Positions 26,301-41,300 of a stretch of 64,000 nt of DNA are shown in pieces (position 1 is the first letter of the stretch; each line of letters opens with the position of its first letter). Origin of the DNA: Crotophaga sulcirostris (taxonomy: Eukaryota; Chordata; Aves; Cuculiformes; Crotophagidae); contig VYZB01000330.1 in the NCBI GenBank assembly GCA_013397455.1, positions 409,790 through 473,789 on the forward strand. The letters run 5' to 3'. A model generated the notes under the pieces. That model ran no database searches. It saw only the letters and a program-made list of their open reading frames with translations, and had not been told where the DNA came from. The translations under genes and the position numbers were made by a program.

Positions 26301-29300
26301 AACACTATTTATACCACCAACAAAGGAAGAGTAAGTTACTGCTTATTTAGCTTCAGTGAGAGTCCAGGAAGATTCCAAAATAGCTAATGAACTGTCCCAT
26401 AAGAATTTGTTCACATAACTACACTTCAGGTTTGCAGGTTCTTACCTGAAGGACTTGCACTGGTGTGGTGTAAACATGGGTATCCATAAAATGCATCTAG
26501 TTGCTTCATCAAGATGAACAGGGCATTGATAAAGGAAAAGGAACTCAAGACCAGTATTTAGCTTAGAAGCACACATAAAATGCTTCACTGTCCTGAGAAG
26601 ATCTCTTCACAAAGGAGGTTCATAAACATAAGGGCAACGGGAGTCGTAGGAAAAAAGAAGGGAAAACATGACAGTATAAAATGTAGTGTGTTCATGCATT
26701 ATCGTATGTAAGCATCTTCAAGTATCTCAGGTTCTTGTATGCCAAGTCTCATTCCTTCCTTTTCATAAGACAACAGGCACAAGGGCTGAAAGATGCAAGC
26801 AAACTTGGTAAACCAGTCTGGCAAGGACACTACACATGGGGCAAAACAAGGAAGGCACCAAGATATTTGTGAGAGAAACAAGAGACAGGAGTAAGAGTTA
26901 CTGGCAAGGACAGGGAACATGCCTGTTAATACTCACGATATTGAGTATTAACTTGATGACTTTGAACCTGATGAGCTGCATAATAAGACACTGTAATGAC
27001 TCAAAGAGTGCGCAAGACAGTCAATCCACTGATGTAATAGCATAAACAATTTGAAAAGATTGGGGTGGGGTTGATTTTAGCAGGTAAAACCTCAGAAGAG
27101 GTTGCACTTGGCAAGGCCGATGAAGAGTCTGAATGAGAACAGAAAAGAAAGGGCATACTTCAGGACCATGATGGAGGAATCTGTCATGGTTAGGTTACGT
27201 TCAGAAAAAAAAAAATGTCCCAACCTCTTCGTTTTGCTGATAGAGGGAATACCTGTCTAGACATTACAGTTCCAAGAGGAACTTCCCAAATGTAATCCTG
27301 TCCTCAATAAGGAAGCGTCTGAGCACATATGCATGCTCTTAGTTAAGGTGTGAATTCAGAGGTCACTTTCTACTCTACATTAATTCCCATATGAATTCAC
27401 TTAGACTGTAGTTGCACGAATACTTTTAACTACCCTAAGATAGTTGTAGTACCAAAAAAAGTTTTATGCTCACTGTCCCTCTGTTACCATCTCAATAGCA
27501 ATGCACAAGTATTTGTTCAGGACTGCTGTGAGCTGGAACAGGAAATTAAACTGAGTTAATATGAACCACTTTGTTAGATAAGTTTGAAATTGGGGATGAA
27601 TTCCTCAGTTTGAGCCACTTGGGGACCATAACCATTCTTTCATTAGCATAAGGGAGAAGGATGCACCAAGATGCACTCTTTAGGACACATCAATAATGTC
27701 TTAAGTTATGAAGCACTAAGAATTCCTGTACACAGTCACATGCTCCTTTTGGAAGGTGGAGGGAGCCACTTCAGATCTAAGAGCCCACAGAAGGAAACCT
27801 GTGCACAGCAGTCTGAAAAATTCACACCTTTGCTTACTTCACACAGACTTTTTCATACAGAAAAGCCCTGCAGTCATGCAGAGACAAACAGCAGTTCTAG
27901 GAGAACTTCAAAACTGCTTTCTTCAGCCTATTGGGAAGTGAATTGAATGTGTGTAAATGCACATGAAGTAACTGGAGGTTTCATGGAAGAGGTTTTTGTA
28001 TGGTTATGTACTACTGAGATGTAATATCACAGTATTGTAAGTACTCCTGATTTAAATTGATATATTTTATTATCCTAAAACATAACATGTGGGCTGGACA
28101 GAAACAGAAGCAATCTGCCTTTTAAGGTAGTAAAATCTATTACTACCTAACTTAGAGATCCTCACACCTTCTGCTTACCAGCTGGTGGTACAAAAGCTCC
28201 TGAACTGGGTGAAAGCTTGGTTTGCTCCCTCTATGGCAGCATTAAAGCAGCAGCCATAGCAACAAAACTACTCTGCTTTTGAACCAGCCACGATGGCTGG
28301 CTGCAGTATTGTTAAAAACATGCACGATTATGTTTTACCTAGCCAGACAAGAAAAATGTCCTTCCTTTTAACTATGGCTTGTGATACTCACTCCCTCTTT
28401 CCTTTTCATGTTTTGTGCTTTTCATACAGCACAATCATTCTGCTCCTTTGATCCAAAACCAATTCATTCAGCAGGTGCTTCCAAGAGAAGCAAACATTCC
28501 CACTTCTGGTAAAAGAAACAATTTCGACTACGAAGACTCATTCCTAGCTTACAGGATATTTGCACTTATATTATAGGGACCACACATCAGCTCTAATTTC
28601 CACACAACTCCTGTAGTCCCCTGAATGAACACTACCATAAATGACAGGTAGAGTATGATCTAGGAATGGTGTTTTTATAAACGCAGGGGAGAAAATAGTA
28701 ACAAAGATCCTCCCCTATCCAACTCTTCTGCTAATATCAGCAGTTTAGATCCCATTTATAGCTCACTAAATAGCCCACTAATAAAGTAACTAATCTAATC
28801 CCTGGAAGTGTTCAAGGCCAGGTTAGATGGGGCCTTGAGCAACTCGGTCTAGAGGGTGGTGTCCCTGCCCATGGTAGGGGTGTTGGAACTGGATGATCTT
28901 TAAGGTCCCTTCCAAACCAAACCATTCTATGAATTGTGAAATACACATTCAGCACTTTTGCTACAAAGATGTGAAACATAGTATATGACAGTCTCGCCTT
29001 TTGTACAAAGAATTTTTTTCAAGGGCTTAAAAGGAGCTGACAGTTCAAGAAACAAAAGATTCAAGAGATACAATCTTACTGAGGCTGGATCATCTTCAGT
29101 ATATTCATAGACAGACAAACACATACATAGGAGGGACAATTGTGTCTGCTAATGCAATCCCACAATAAGTAAATGGGTAAAATTATTCCAGTGAAGTCTA
29201 CTGATGCTCCTTATAAGAGTCTTGACAGCATTTGTTGATGATGGATTCAAAAGACAGAGCTTACTGAAACTGAAAGCCACATTAATTTTATTTACTGAAA

Positions 29301-32300
29301 CCAACAATTAACATGATAATATTATGCAATTTGGATGCGCTTTTTTCCCCGCCAAAGGGGTTTCCTTCCTGTCTGTTGCAATTCAGTTCTCAAACTGCTG
29401 TTGCTGTTTCTGCTCCTTTTAGTGACTTGATGTCATTTTATTCTGTGTTCAAGGTTGTTGGATCACTGCCATATATTCAAAATTTCTAATATTCATGCAT
29501 GGATTAACTGGTAATCTGAAATGGCCTGTATAGAATCATAGAACCATCTGGTTGGAAAAGACCTTTGAGATCACCAAGTCCAACCTTCATGGATCCAAAA
29601 TTTACATCTTCTAGTCCTCCACATATTTTACCACTTTCTTTTACAGCCGTGAATGACCAAAGTTACTAAACGTAATAAGCAAAAAAACGCTACCCAAGAA
29701 CTTCCCCCTCCCCCCAAAAAAACCAAACCCGAACCCTACAACCAAAAATCCCCCCAAAACCACCAATCCACCCTGTCGTCTAGCTTTTTAGTCAAAGTGC
29801 CCTATGTTGATCTCTATTCTTAGTACAACAGAGGAAGATTACACATACTCTGAACTCCCTTTTTTAGGAAGCATAAGGATGTCACCAAGTGCTAGTTTAC
29901 TAAGCTTTGTGCTAATGTACCTTTATTATTTAACACCAGTTGATATTTCACCTGCTTGCAGATGAGTAGGGCTGTCCAGGCTTCCTTACACTCTTCTGAT
30001 ATGAGCAGCCTACCAGAGAACTGAGAAAATCGACAGCAAACCTGCATGGACAGTTTTCTAGACCTGTTAACACTACGCTGGTATAATAGCTTTTGATAGG
30101 ACCATTTAGGAATATGGAGGAAAGGACGTAAGAACTATCACAGGAAAGCTGGCATTAGCACAGAGGAAGTTCACGGGTGGGTCTTGATGCACACATCCCA
30201 CAGGGAGAGATAACACTGACTTCAGAAAGAAATAGTTGGAATAATATTCTTTATTCAAAACCAAACAAAAACATCACATCACCTTTACCAAAAAGAAAAG
30301 GTTTGCCATCTTCCACGAACTCCCACAAATAATACTATTTTTCTCTCACATGCTTTCTGCATCCACCACTGTCCTTCCTCACTGACAAAGAGACAGTTTA
30401 AGACTATGGGCAATTAATATCTTGTGACTGTAAAGAAAGGCAGCTGCTGTGAAGCTGATGAAGCTGCTAGACAGGCTAACAAACAGGATAGGGGGGGATT
30501 TCACAGACACTATTAGTACAAGGCATCAAAAAGGGGTGTCCTGGGCAATCAAGAGAAGGTCCATTCCGTATTACATGAAGCAATACTGGGCAACCAAAGA
30601 GAAGCTGGTAAATTATGAGCCATCTGTGTCCCAACATGAGCAATTTTGATTTAAACTGTCTCTGAGGAGAGCAACAGCCTGAGTCAGCCTGCCTGCACGT
30701 AAACAGGAGCAGTTCAGGACTCAGAGACAATGCACCTGCTACACTGGGAGTGAAGCAACACTTCTCGTGATCCAATTTACACAAAAGCACCTTATTGGCT
30801 TGTTCAGTAAGTGGCCCAGTCCACAAGCATACAAACTATGTTATTTTAGGATTATTTTTAATTGAGAATATTGCAGAACATAAAGATAACTCTACAGGTA
30901 TATTTTGGTTTTGTATTTTGCAAGCCCGCCACAAGACTATTCTTTCACTTAATCAGTCCCCTGGATTATATTTCATAATTTTTCTTCCTCTGATCTGGAG
31001 TACTAAAATTCCTAGCAGAAGGTAGCATTAAATCTGGATAATCTCTGCCATGAATAAGCAACCTACCAGCTGCATGTGTTCCCTAAAGCTGGTTCGAGAT
31101 GGGAAATTTTGGAAATGTTTTTTGTAATGATGACTACTTCCTGATGGGAGGAAGGAAGCTAAGCTGCATCATGATGGAACATCAAATGCCACAGGGCACT
31201 CCAGGAAAAGCATCAAAACCTACTCTGATGACTTATATGATACCATTAATCTCAAGCAAACATTGTTTTACAATTAAGGAGTCTAAAACATGGATTTTAA
31301 AAAAACGATTCACAAGTATGATTTGATCTTTAAAATGGATTTGATTTTTTTCTGGCATTAACTAACATTTTATTTTGATTTATGTTTTAGTAGAGGCAGT
31401 TCAGGATGTTACTCTGTTCTGTTCAATGAAAAGACTGTACAGAGTTTATATTAAGTCAGTCTAAAAAAAACCATCAGATATTAATAAATCAGAAGAGAGA
31501 AACTTTGAGGAAGGTACCTTTACTTAGAGGATGGATGTTGTTTATCTAACAATGCACAAAAGCAAATACTTTGTGACATTTAATTTACTGATACACAAGC
31601 AAACTGACATGATGAAAGACTCTGGTGGAAGATGCACAATTCCACATTCGTGTCACAATTGCTTAGTCAGCCTTTGGAGACAAGTTTGACTAGTGACTAA
31701 CCAACAAGTAGACACAAAACAACTCTTCTAATTGTGCACTGATATTTTATGATCTTGGCTTCTTATTTTTATTTTATTATTGTATTATTAGGCATTGCAG
31801 CCATCACTAAAAGATCCAGTAACAAAGCACGGGCCTACCATGTCACGAACCATACAAAACCAAAATAAAGACATAGGCCATAATATAAAGAGCTAAAAAT
31901 GTATTCAGTTGATCTTTACTTTAAGTTTTTGTGTTTTGTTTAATTAAGTTCTCAAATCTTTATAACACTGATCCATTGTTTTTAACTCATTTTATGCAAT
32001 TCACTTTATTTTGCTGTGATTCTTGTATACTATTCCAAAAATATCTAAAAATTTGTCTTGATTATGCAAGTCAAATGCCGAACTGTTACTTGACTGCTTT
32101 GTCAAGTCAACTTTATACACACAGCACTTTGTGGACAGAAGCAATTTTGCTTCGTTCAGGATTTAAGCCAGCTTAAAGCAAGCAAGCTCCAGCAATATTT
32201 ACACCACGCCTTTGCTACAAATTCTAGGGAGAACAAAAAAAAAGAGCACTCATTTACAGAAAGTAAATTTCTGTTGACACTGGATTATTAAATGAACCAT

Positions 32301-35300
32301 CTCAACACTTCCTTTTCCTGACACTCAGACAATCCTGAACTATGGGTACAGCAGCGTTTACAAAGCACTGGGACAAATCTTGGAAAAAATGAAGTGCACA
32401 GCTAGTGTTTCAATGATTGTCATCTTTCACCTCATCACCTAAAATAGGAGAGTCAATATCCATTTCCTTCCATCTGACCTCAAGTTTTAGATAAATCTTC
32501 CTTTTCTTATCATTACAGCGAAGAGAGAGATGAGTCATAATTGCAGCAATCCTAACCTGTTTTTTATGTAACACTTCCAGAGTCCTGTGCAATGCAATAT
32601 AACATTCATATTCCTATCATTTTAAACTACTTACCTTCTGCATTAAGATGCATGGTTTCCAGAGGTCCAATAAATGCGTATCGCATCCCCAATCCATCAG
32701 ACATCACAAGGTCTAGATCAGTAGGAGATATTACTCCTTCCTAAGTAGCAAAAGCAGAACAGGAAGGAAGATTTGTGGATGTTTGGTTTTAATGCAAAAT
32801 TTCCTGCATATTTGGATATAATTAAAAAATTTAAAGTAGTAATAAAAACTAAGGCTAGAAATAGCAGTTAGTTTGCAAACAGAACTGTTTGCCAGAAGTG
32901 TCCATCTATTATGCAAGCCTTCCTATGGTTCAGTATAAACAGTCATTCCCTTCTCTAAGTTTGCTGTACTTCATAATCCAAATACACTTTATACATTTTG
33001 ACAGTATTTTATTTTTAAATTTATAAATTAACTTTTCCATAGAATATATACTATTTGTACACACCAATTTGCCTGACATTTATTGCTTACAATAATTCAT
33101 GTAATAAATCTAAATTGAGCTGTTTATGTTTAAGTGTTTATGTACACTTTTTCTTAGAAACTGAGAATCAGAGAACACAGAGCATATGTGACAGTCTTAG
33201 TAGCACATGACCAGAAGAGTTGAATCAAATCCAAGTACTATACCAGCTCTTTTAAATACAGGAGTTTTGGCTAAATCTTACATATCTCTCCATATTCTCT
33301 TAGGTTTGGATTTTTGGGCAGAGTAGCAATTGGCAAAACAGGGGTGCAGCAGTTCATACTGGTCCTGAGGCCACCTGCAAAAAAGGCTGGGACCAAACAC
33401 ACAGGCAATGCAGCTGCCACTCCCTCCCACAAAACCCACTGAACATTCAACCTACCCAGCCTCAACCTGCCCAGGTGCTCAGGTTCATTGCCAGCATCAC
33501 ACCTCAGAGCTTGCAGGATACAGAGCATGCAAAATGAAGCATTTTTCCTGTTAAAAGTTGAGCACTACTGTTCCACCCACACGGTAGCACTTACAAGAAA
33601 GCCAACATCCCCATCAGGTCAGGGCAAGCACAGGAAGGTTTGTAAAAAAAAAAATGAATTACAGTTCATTACCTTAACAGACTTACTTGAGAAGAAAAAT
33701 ATTTATTATATGAGGTTGTTTTCTACCTACTAGAGGGATAGGAATTACCTAAGACCTGTTCTAACTACTTCCATCAGATAAAGCTTGGCTTCAAGAACTT
33801 GTCTTCTTTATTCCCAGAGACATAAAAACATTTCCTTCTGGTTAGGAAGGTGGAAGAGATGCTGAACCACTTCTAATTTGTCCTCTCGACCTCCCCTGAG
33901 GTGCTCTCCCCACTCAGTATCTCTTTCTCCACAAGCCCCTTTGAGCTGCAGAATACAAGTAGGTATACTCTTCTGCTTGACCAAAGACACATCTTTTGCT
34001 GTTAAATTTCCCTCTCACCAGGCCCGTCTGAACACTTCTTCATATCACGCATTGATCAGCTAGAGTTACAGGCATGCAAGACAGCTCTCCTGACCTGTTG
34101 GAGACAGTGACATCTCAGCTAGACATCTAGACTCCCTTTATAATCACTAAGAAGAAAAAAAGAATTCAGCATCCTAACACAGGCATCTAGAATAGGTAAG
34201 ATGAGTTTGTCCCACAAGGGCCTAATTCTCCTCACAGACTGAAAGATGAGTAAAGAGCTTGGATGTCAACGCTTACTTTGTAGAAATCCCATCTTACAAG
34301 AGCTGAATCCCACCCGTAGTGTCTTCCTGTGTTCATCAACTACATCACTGACTTACTTTAAAAGAAAGTTACAAGACCAACATAACTTCTACAGCTGGCC
34401 ACAGACATCAAGTGTCATCAACTGAGGCTTAGAGAAAGCCTTTTATAAGACTCAACCTCAAGTCTCCATCTGTCAGTTGGCATTGCTCCTTTCAAAAATA
34501 AGCCCATCTGAATCCCTGTTGCAGGTGGCCTTTGAACTCTATCTTGAAAAGGAAACTAATGCAATTATTAAGATCTATCTAAGGTATATGGAACACAATG
34601 TAATTAGACATAAAATGGCAGGGGTAAGGAAGCATTATTTTCTTCAACTTAAAGGTAAGTATAGGCATGGTAAAGTAACTCCTCTAGAGGTCTGCATAAA
34701 GACAGGACTGAATGAGAACCTCAGACAGCATTCAGATCACAGACCAGCATCAGTGTAACCAACACAGGCACCAGGTGTTTTGTGAAAGTTTTATTGTCCC
34801 CTGACATGGCAGCACAACTTCTCTGAATGACATTCACAAAGTCAACAAAAGTTCTCTTCTGTCGCGAGCGCTTCGTCCAAACAATGATTTATGCTGGTAA
34901 AGCTACTGTTGATGAGTGGATTTTTGTTTTTTTCCTGGTTGACACAGATTTGTGACAAAAGATTAACCACAAGTTCCAGACAAGCATTTGAACCACAGCA
35001 GCAGTTAAAAACTGCAAACATAACATTAAAGAGTTAACAGGCTCTTGCAACACTTCAGAATCACTGAAAATTAATTTTATAATCAACAACTGATTTATTT
35101 CTTTTGATACCACAGTCCCCAGCTTTGGTACTCACATTTGAACATCAGGTACCCCCAGAATCAGGAGGTAAGTGCTTTGCTCTTGGCCTTTTGCTATAGC
35201 TGTAATTTTATGGTTAGAGCTGCTAAAAGGGAAAAGTTGCTGCCACCAGAAGGAAAACAAGACAGATCCCTCCAGTTGAGGGATATATTATCCTACACAC

Positions 35301-38300
35301 ATAAGCTCAGTTTCTCCTTGTCACATGGACCCTCTGAAAGAAAAGCCTTTTACTTTTTCTCTTCAGAAACTACAAACACAAGTGAGAGACAAGTTAGACC
35401 AGGGAATAACTCTACTCCCACTAATGTTAAAGAGATCATAAGTTGGTGGAATGATTCAGCAGGATGGGTGCAAGGTCAGCAAGGTTTCTTCCACAAGGAT
35501 CAGTGTTTATGCTAAGAAGTAAACAAGAAAGAGTTCCAACCCAGTTTCATTAAGTCTAGGTGTGAAACAATCTTCTCAAGTGGATTTTTCATCCTCTTCA
35601 TCCTGGGTAACGCTTCTTGTAAGCCTTTCCCTCAAGCACTTGTCAGAGTGAAGAGGAATTGACTCAGAGTTCACGAGAAGTTTTCACAGCTACAGAATTA
35701 AGATCTTAATTTAAAAAAAATTCTAGTAAAAGCCTCAGTGACCCCAGTGGTCTGCCAAACTTCAAGATCTAGACCTATTCAGGATCCTCCACACTTCTTA
35801 TGACACCATTTACATACCATAACCATCTTCCTGGAGATTTTAATCTCCTGTGATGCCACAGTATAGTCCTAGTGCTCCTTTGGTAACTTGCTAGTGCTTC
35901 TCACTACGCAGGGACCCTTTTCTCCTTCCCAAACGCCTATGGCAGTTCTGCAGTCTCCACCTTTAGGCCCTGACCCAACCTGCTGGGTTTTAATCAACAG
36001 TCTTTACATCTGTGAGTCACATCCACATCGCAACTCCTGTCACAGACTTGGTTTGTCATCATATCAAATAGGACATGGCCAAAAAAAACAATCTCACTTT
36101 TTTCTCATGTACCAATTCAACGTGTTCTCCTGCTCACTCCAGTCTGTCGATAGAGTTATTTTGGACACCACTCCCACCCAGACCACATACTTTGTCTCCA
36201 GATTTGCCACTTCATCCTCTGTATCTCCCAAATTGGTATTTTTTTTTTTCCGATTGCCACTAATATATGCATTCTCTCTCAGTAGAACACGTTACACCCT
36301 TCTCTTTGCTATCACTTCAATCAAAGTCCCTTCCATCCACACCCTGATGAGACCTTTTTTTAGTCCTGTCATTTTGAGTATATGACTTTTCTCCTAGATC
36401 CCTCCACCAGCTCCATTTCATCATGTTTGAGAAACTTGCTGTTCCACACACTTCACACCACCTCACTTTGCTGACCTTCATATTCCTTCTGCCACGGCAC
36501 CCTCACTCACCTCACCCTGCAAAAAAACATTTAAAATCAGCACTGTTTTTCTCCCTGGCCCTTTAAACTTCCTTTTATGATACCCCCTTTTATGGGGCAC
36601 TGTAACTAGACATTTAACCCTCTACGTTATCTTAGATCTTTTGGAAAGGTTCTCTGGATAACACTATAATACAATTATTAATAATAAGGAACCTGGAATT
36701 TAAAAAGTCTTGCCAGCATTTAAGGACTGCCAAGCTAGTCATCTGAGAAGGGAGAGGTACATAAATTAGGGACTGAAGCCAATGCAACTGATTGCTATGA
36801 AAAACTCAAATGGGCAATACAGCCAAAACATGACTGTTTATTTTCCAAAAGATTAAGGCAAGGCTGGTCATTCTACTTGTCTTTTAAAACAACTGTAACC
36901 TAAATCAAGACCACTAAAAAAAATACATTAAGACAGTATCAAAAGCTTATACAGAGGAAAATACAGTCTTAAGACACTTACCATACAATACCTCATGCAA
37001 ATATTTTTAGCAGGTTCTTAAAAGCATCTGAAACTCCTCACTTAGATCACAGCTGAAAAACTACCATGTTCTCCTCACTATCTCAGCTATTGTATTTCAC
37101 GACCTCCTTGCAAATTCCAGGTGATGCTTAGAAAAATATTTCACCAACATAAGCTTCCACTCAGTAATCCACAGTTAAAGGACAGTCCTAGATATTCAGA
37201 GTAACATTTGAGACTTCTGATCTAAAGCACTGGTGAAACTGTTTGGTTGTTATCTTCTGGCTCATGTCAACCAAAGCTTTACCTTCAGAACAAGAAAAAG
37301 TTAAGCTATTTAACTAACAGCAGCATAATACCAAGCTACCATAAAATGTATTGATACTTGTAAAAGTATAAAAATAGTGTCAGCAGCGCACAGGGTGCTT
37401 CCCATGCAAATAAAAGCAGTAAATCTCTGCTCCAAGGAGTTATGAACAAAATCAGACATACCAGTGACTGCTGTCAATGGAGGTAAAAGTAAAAAAATGG
37501 TAACAGGGAATAACAGAGAAAGCTGTTTGAGATATTTTATATTATTATTATTATATNNNNNNNNNNNNNNNNNNNNNNNNNNNNNNNNNNNNNNNNNNNN
37601 NNNNNNNNGTTTATCTTCCACCCCCAGTGCTTCCTAGGATAAGGAAAAACTTTTGTTATCAGAAGCAATCCGTGTGAGTAAAGCTTGATTTTTTTAGGAG
37701 CCTCTCAAAAACTGAGAGTTGAGGAGGCTGATGTTTTCAACAATAAGGACTGAAAAGCAACTTAATAATCAAAATTAAGGACTATTTTTCCCCACTTTGA
37801 AAGTGGAAACACCAAAAGAACATGATTTGCAATAAAAACGACTAGGTTGATAATACAACAGTAGAAACAGAAATTGCCCTAGGCCTGCAGCTCTCATCTA
37901 TCTGCAGTGATCCTTCTATCAAAGGCAGTGCACAGCCTGAAGTCACACAGCTGAAATTATACACCTCTGATAGCTGGTCCAGGCTTTTGGAATGGAGTTA
38001 CAGCCATGAGAGTTGTTACAATTTAAATGTGTATTTGCCTAAAACGCAATAAAATTATACAAAAACAGAGCAGTTTGGAAACTTTCATGATGCACAACAA
38101 AAGCAACTTCCATTATCTGTCAGTGCTTCAAGCACTATTTTGTTACTATTCACATAGCACCACAAACGTGGAAAGTGTCCATACAGGTTTGTACTAAAGG
38201 TTCATCTCAAATCAATTCCTCTTTTCCAATATTAGCACATTAATTGTTCTTAAATCCTTTGTTCATATTTTTTAGTAGCAGTAATTTTTTTACATTTTTA

Positions 38301-41300
38301 TTCTCAAAATCTTTTTTTTCATCCAGGGCTATTAAGGTTTAAGAAACAATTTAGATGTTACTACTCTTTCTATCCTATGTCTTTCAACACACACTTTCTG
38401 AAGGGTTTTTTCTTATCATATACTTAAAAGTTTATATTAACTGTAATAACAGAAACCTTTATTGTTTGGTTAAAAGAAACACCAACAGTAGAAGACCAGT
38501 TCCTTCCTACCAATATTGTTTTACTTATTGTTATTCACCACCTTCTTTATAATGTTGTAATGTGTTGCTAATGGAAGCTAAGTAAAGGTAAGCAAAATCA
38601 ATTCAGCAACTCCCTTTAGGTATTCCTCTGGAAAAAAAAAAAAAGAGTTGCTTTGTTTACAATATATTAATATTACCTTCGTTTTAAGATCTTTACCTAT
38701 ATTGGTGTGCATGGTTGTTCTAAACAGCTTGAAAAAGTCAAAACACTCTCACGACAAAAAAGCAAGCCCTTCTCAAGCCCAATTGAATCTCTTCTCAACA
38801 GAACAGCAATAGACTCATAATACAGCTCCTCCCGATGAAAGATCAGACTTTGCAGCACAGAACAGGTAACTGTGGGAAAAGCTGAGGGGCACAAACAAAT
38901 GATTCTCAGCTACAAGTCTGAATGGGTAAGAGGAGGAGAAATCTGTCTTTAACTACAAGTATCAAATATCTGTTGAACCTATGAGTGCAATTCCTGAAAG
39001 GTCAAAGAGAAAGTTGTTTAAAATATTATTTTTATAACCACTGTAGAGTAGGTCAGCAACATTCAGAAAATAACAAGACATAATGAGACAACCTAGAAAA
39101 AAGAAAAATCAGTATTTTGATTTCTGTGCTTTTAAGATTGCTCTTTTGATTGCCCTGAAAATGACAGTATCCTGAAAAGAAAGCAGGATAAAGGACTGTT
39201 GTTACGATCATATCACTTTGTTTCTCTCAGTCTTTACTATTTATAACAGACATCACTTCTTACCTGTTTTAATTTACATGTTAGTATATATTTCATGTCC
39301 ATAAGGGACAGTTTAATAAGATAACACATATTTATAAGAAATTTAAATGTACAACCTTGCTTGTCACATATACAAAACCAACAGCGCGTGTGTGTCAAAA
39401 TTGGAAAAATAAAATGTACATACACCCACAAGTCTCCAGGCTTCACTTATCACTGCATACTGGAGCCGATTCAGAACAAACCCCTCAGTTTCTCTGTTTA
39501 GTTTGACAGGAGATTGACCAATCTTCTTCATCAGGGCATATGTTCTCTCTGTAGTAGAAGGATCTGTTTCTGGATGAGGAACAATTTCAACCAATGGCAC
39601 AAAGTAAGGTGGATTTACCTCAAGAAGAAACAAAAAGAAGAATGTCAACTATCAACAGAGTAACAGAGCAAGTTAATATAAAGCATCTTTATAGCTTGCT
39701 ACTAACATGGATATTTTCCACTGAACACAGTAAGATCAATCTTCAGGCCCTGAAAGACTTCACCAATCCAATAAAAGCTGGTGTATTAATTCAGATTTAA
39801 AAAATAATTAACCTTGCATTGAATCTTAACTCTGTTTAACCCCATCAAAGTTCATGGAGCTACACTAAAGATGACAGCACTCAAACAGTACCAAAAGACT
39901 TTGTACTGACTTGAGAAACCAATGTTTTCTCAATATTCAAGCTATTTGTTGTTGTAAGACATATGACCCTCTCCTGTCTTGCCAAATGAAGCAAGGCATT
40001 TCCTTTTCGACATTCAAGAACTTTATAACAAAATTATTGCTAAACACCACCTGGAAGATGCAACACTTAATAGATAAGCTGCTACTGGCCCAAGCCTGTA
40101 AATGTATGTTAAACACAGTGAAAGATACCACATAAAATATACTTCAAAAAAGTTACAGAACAGGTTACCTTCAAACGCTGTACCTACTTTAAAAAAAAAA
40201 AAAGTCACCTCTTCCTGACTCTTCCAAAATGTAACTTCTTATCAAGTCTAGACTTATGTGATGTATTTTTGAAGCAATAAACAAAAAATTCTGAAGAACA
40301 TCCTAGAAACACCTGAAACTTCCTTAGGTCACAGTGTTACAGGCATGCTCTTTCCAAAAGCAGCAGTCCTTCTGCCATATTATTAAGGTGTTAAACTCAG
40401 CTCTCTGTCAAGTTTCCATGCAACAGAAGGAGCTAACATATAATAAATCACTACCAAAAATAACATTGATGTAAAAGATGGTAATTAAGTACTGATTCTT
40501 TCACCACCATCCCTACAGTCACCTGCTCTGAACCGGGCTCTATGCAAGCACAGGATTCAGTCACAACAACGTGTAAGCAGCCTTTCCTCTCTTTTCTTTC
40601 TTTTCAGTACGTGGTTGTTTTCACTGTAGGGCCTGACCAATGCACAACCTGTTGGAGGCTACATCTGCTCTAACTACTGATGTAACACACTTACTTCATC
40701 CCCTTTAAAGTGCCTTGGGTTCCAACATAACCCTTCTCACATCAGTCTTGAGAACAGCTTGATGGACACTATCGCAGGTGTGGTGCCTGGCAATTTAGCA
40801 AGACACAAACCACTGCAAGCACCAAGTTCTCTGAAGGCTTTTCTAACCATTAAGTATATCACAGGTTTCAATCAGGAAAAGGACAAGTTAATTGTTGAGA
40901 GAGACTGAGTCTATTATAAGTTTCTTCTGAGATTAGTGCTGACAGTCATCTTATTGAAATATTCTATTTCACAAACTTGGCACAGGAAGTACAGGGGTGT
41001 GTTCATGAGCACACTGAGGAGACAGGAGGACAATTTTTTAGAAGTAAGAGAACAGATGTTGTTAACTCAAAGAGGTAAAGTGTGGATGAAATTGGCATTG
41101 GGGAAAGGCTTCTAAAAATGAGAAAGGGCATGCAAAGCCTTTCTTCAGGGAGCAGATCTTACCTTACTTAGCCTAACAAAATGAAAGCTAAGGAAGGATA
41201 TGACAATGTAAACACAGAGAAAGAATATAAGCTACACAAAAGCTGCCAAACATCAGTTTTAACAGACTGTTAATAAGATTGGAACAAAAATCAGAAGGCA

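Larger units (their letters stand above)
19457..32634 (-). other. CRYL1: CRYL1 intron 6
   Basis: 13.2 kb, phase 1, GTAAGT...TTAG. Holds the long decayed CR1 at 19930-22440, a CR1 3' end at 28800-28935, a short opposite-strand CR1 tail at 29531-29595, and a nearly G-free A/C-rich patch at 29702-29775. In the rest (22.4-28.8 kb and 29.8-32.6 kb) I recognise nothing. Confidence 0.9.
32741..39423 (-). other. CRYL1: CRYL1 intron 5
   Basis: 6.7 kb, phase 0, donor GTATGT, acceptor CTTAG. Contains the assembly gap at 37557-37608 beside an ATT repeat, and a pyrimidine-rich stretch around 35860-36600 on the plus strand. No recognisable transposon or gene. Confidence 0.9.

Noticed and set aside
35888..36385. 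165-codon plus-strand open frame in CRYL1 intron 5
   Set aside because: It runs through a pyrimidine-rich stretch, is rich in Ser, Pro, Phe and Leu as such sequence always gives, has no recognisable domain and is antisense within an intron.
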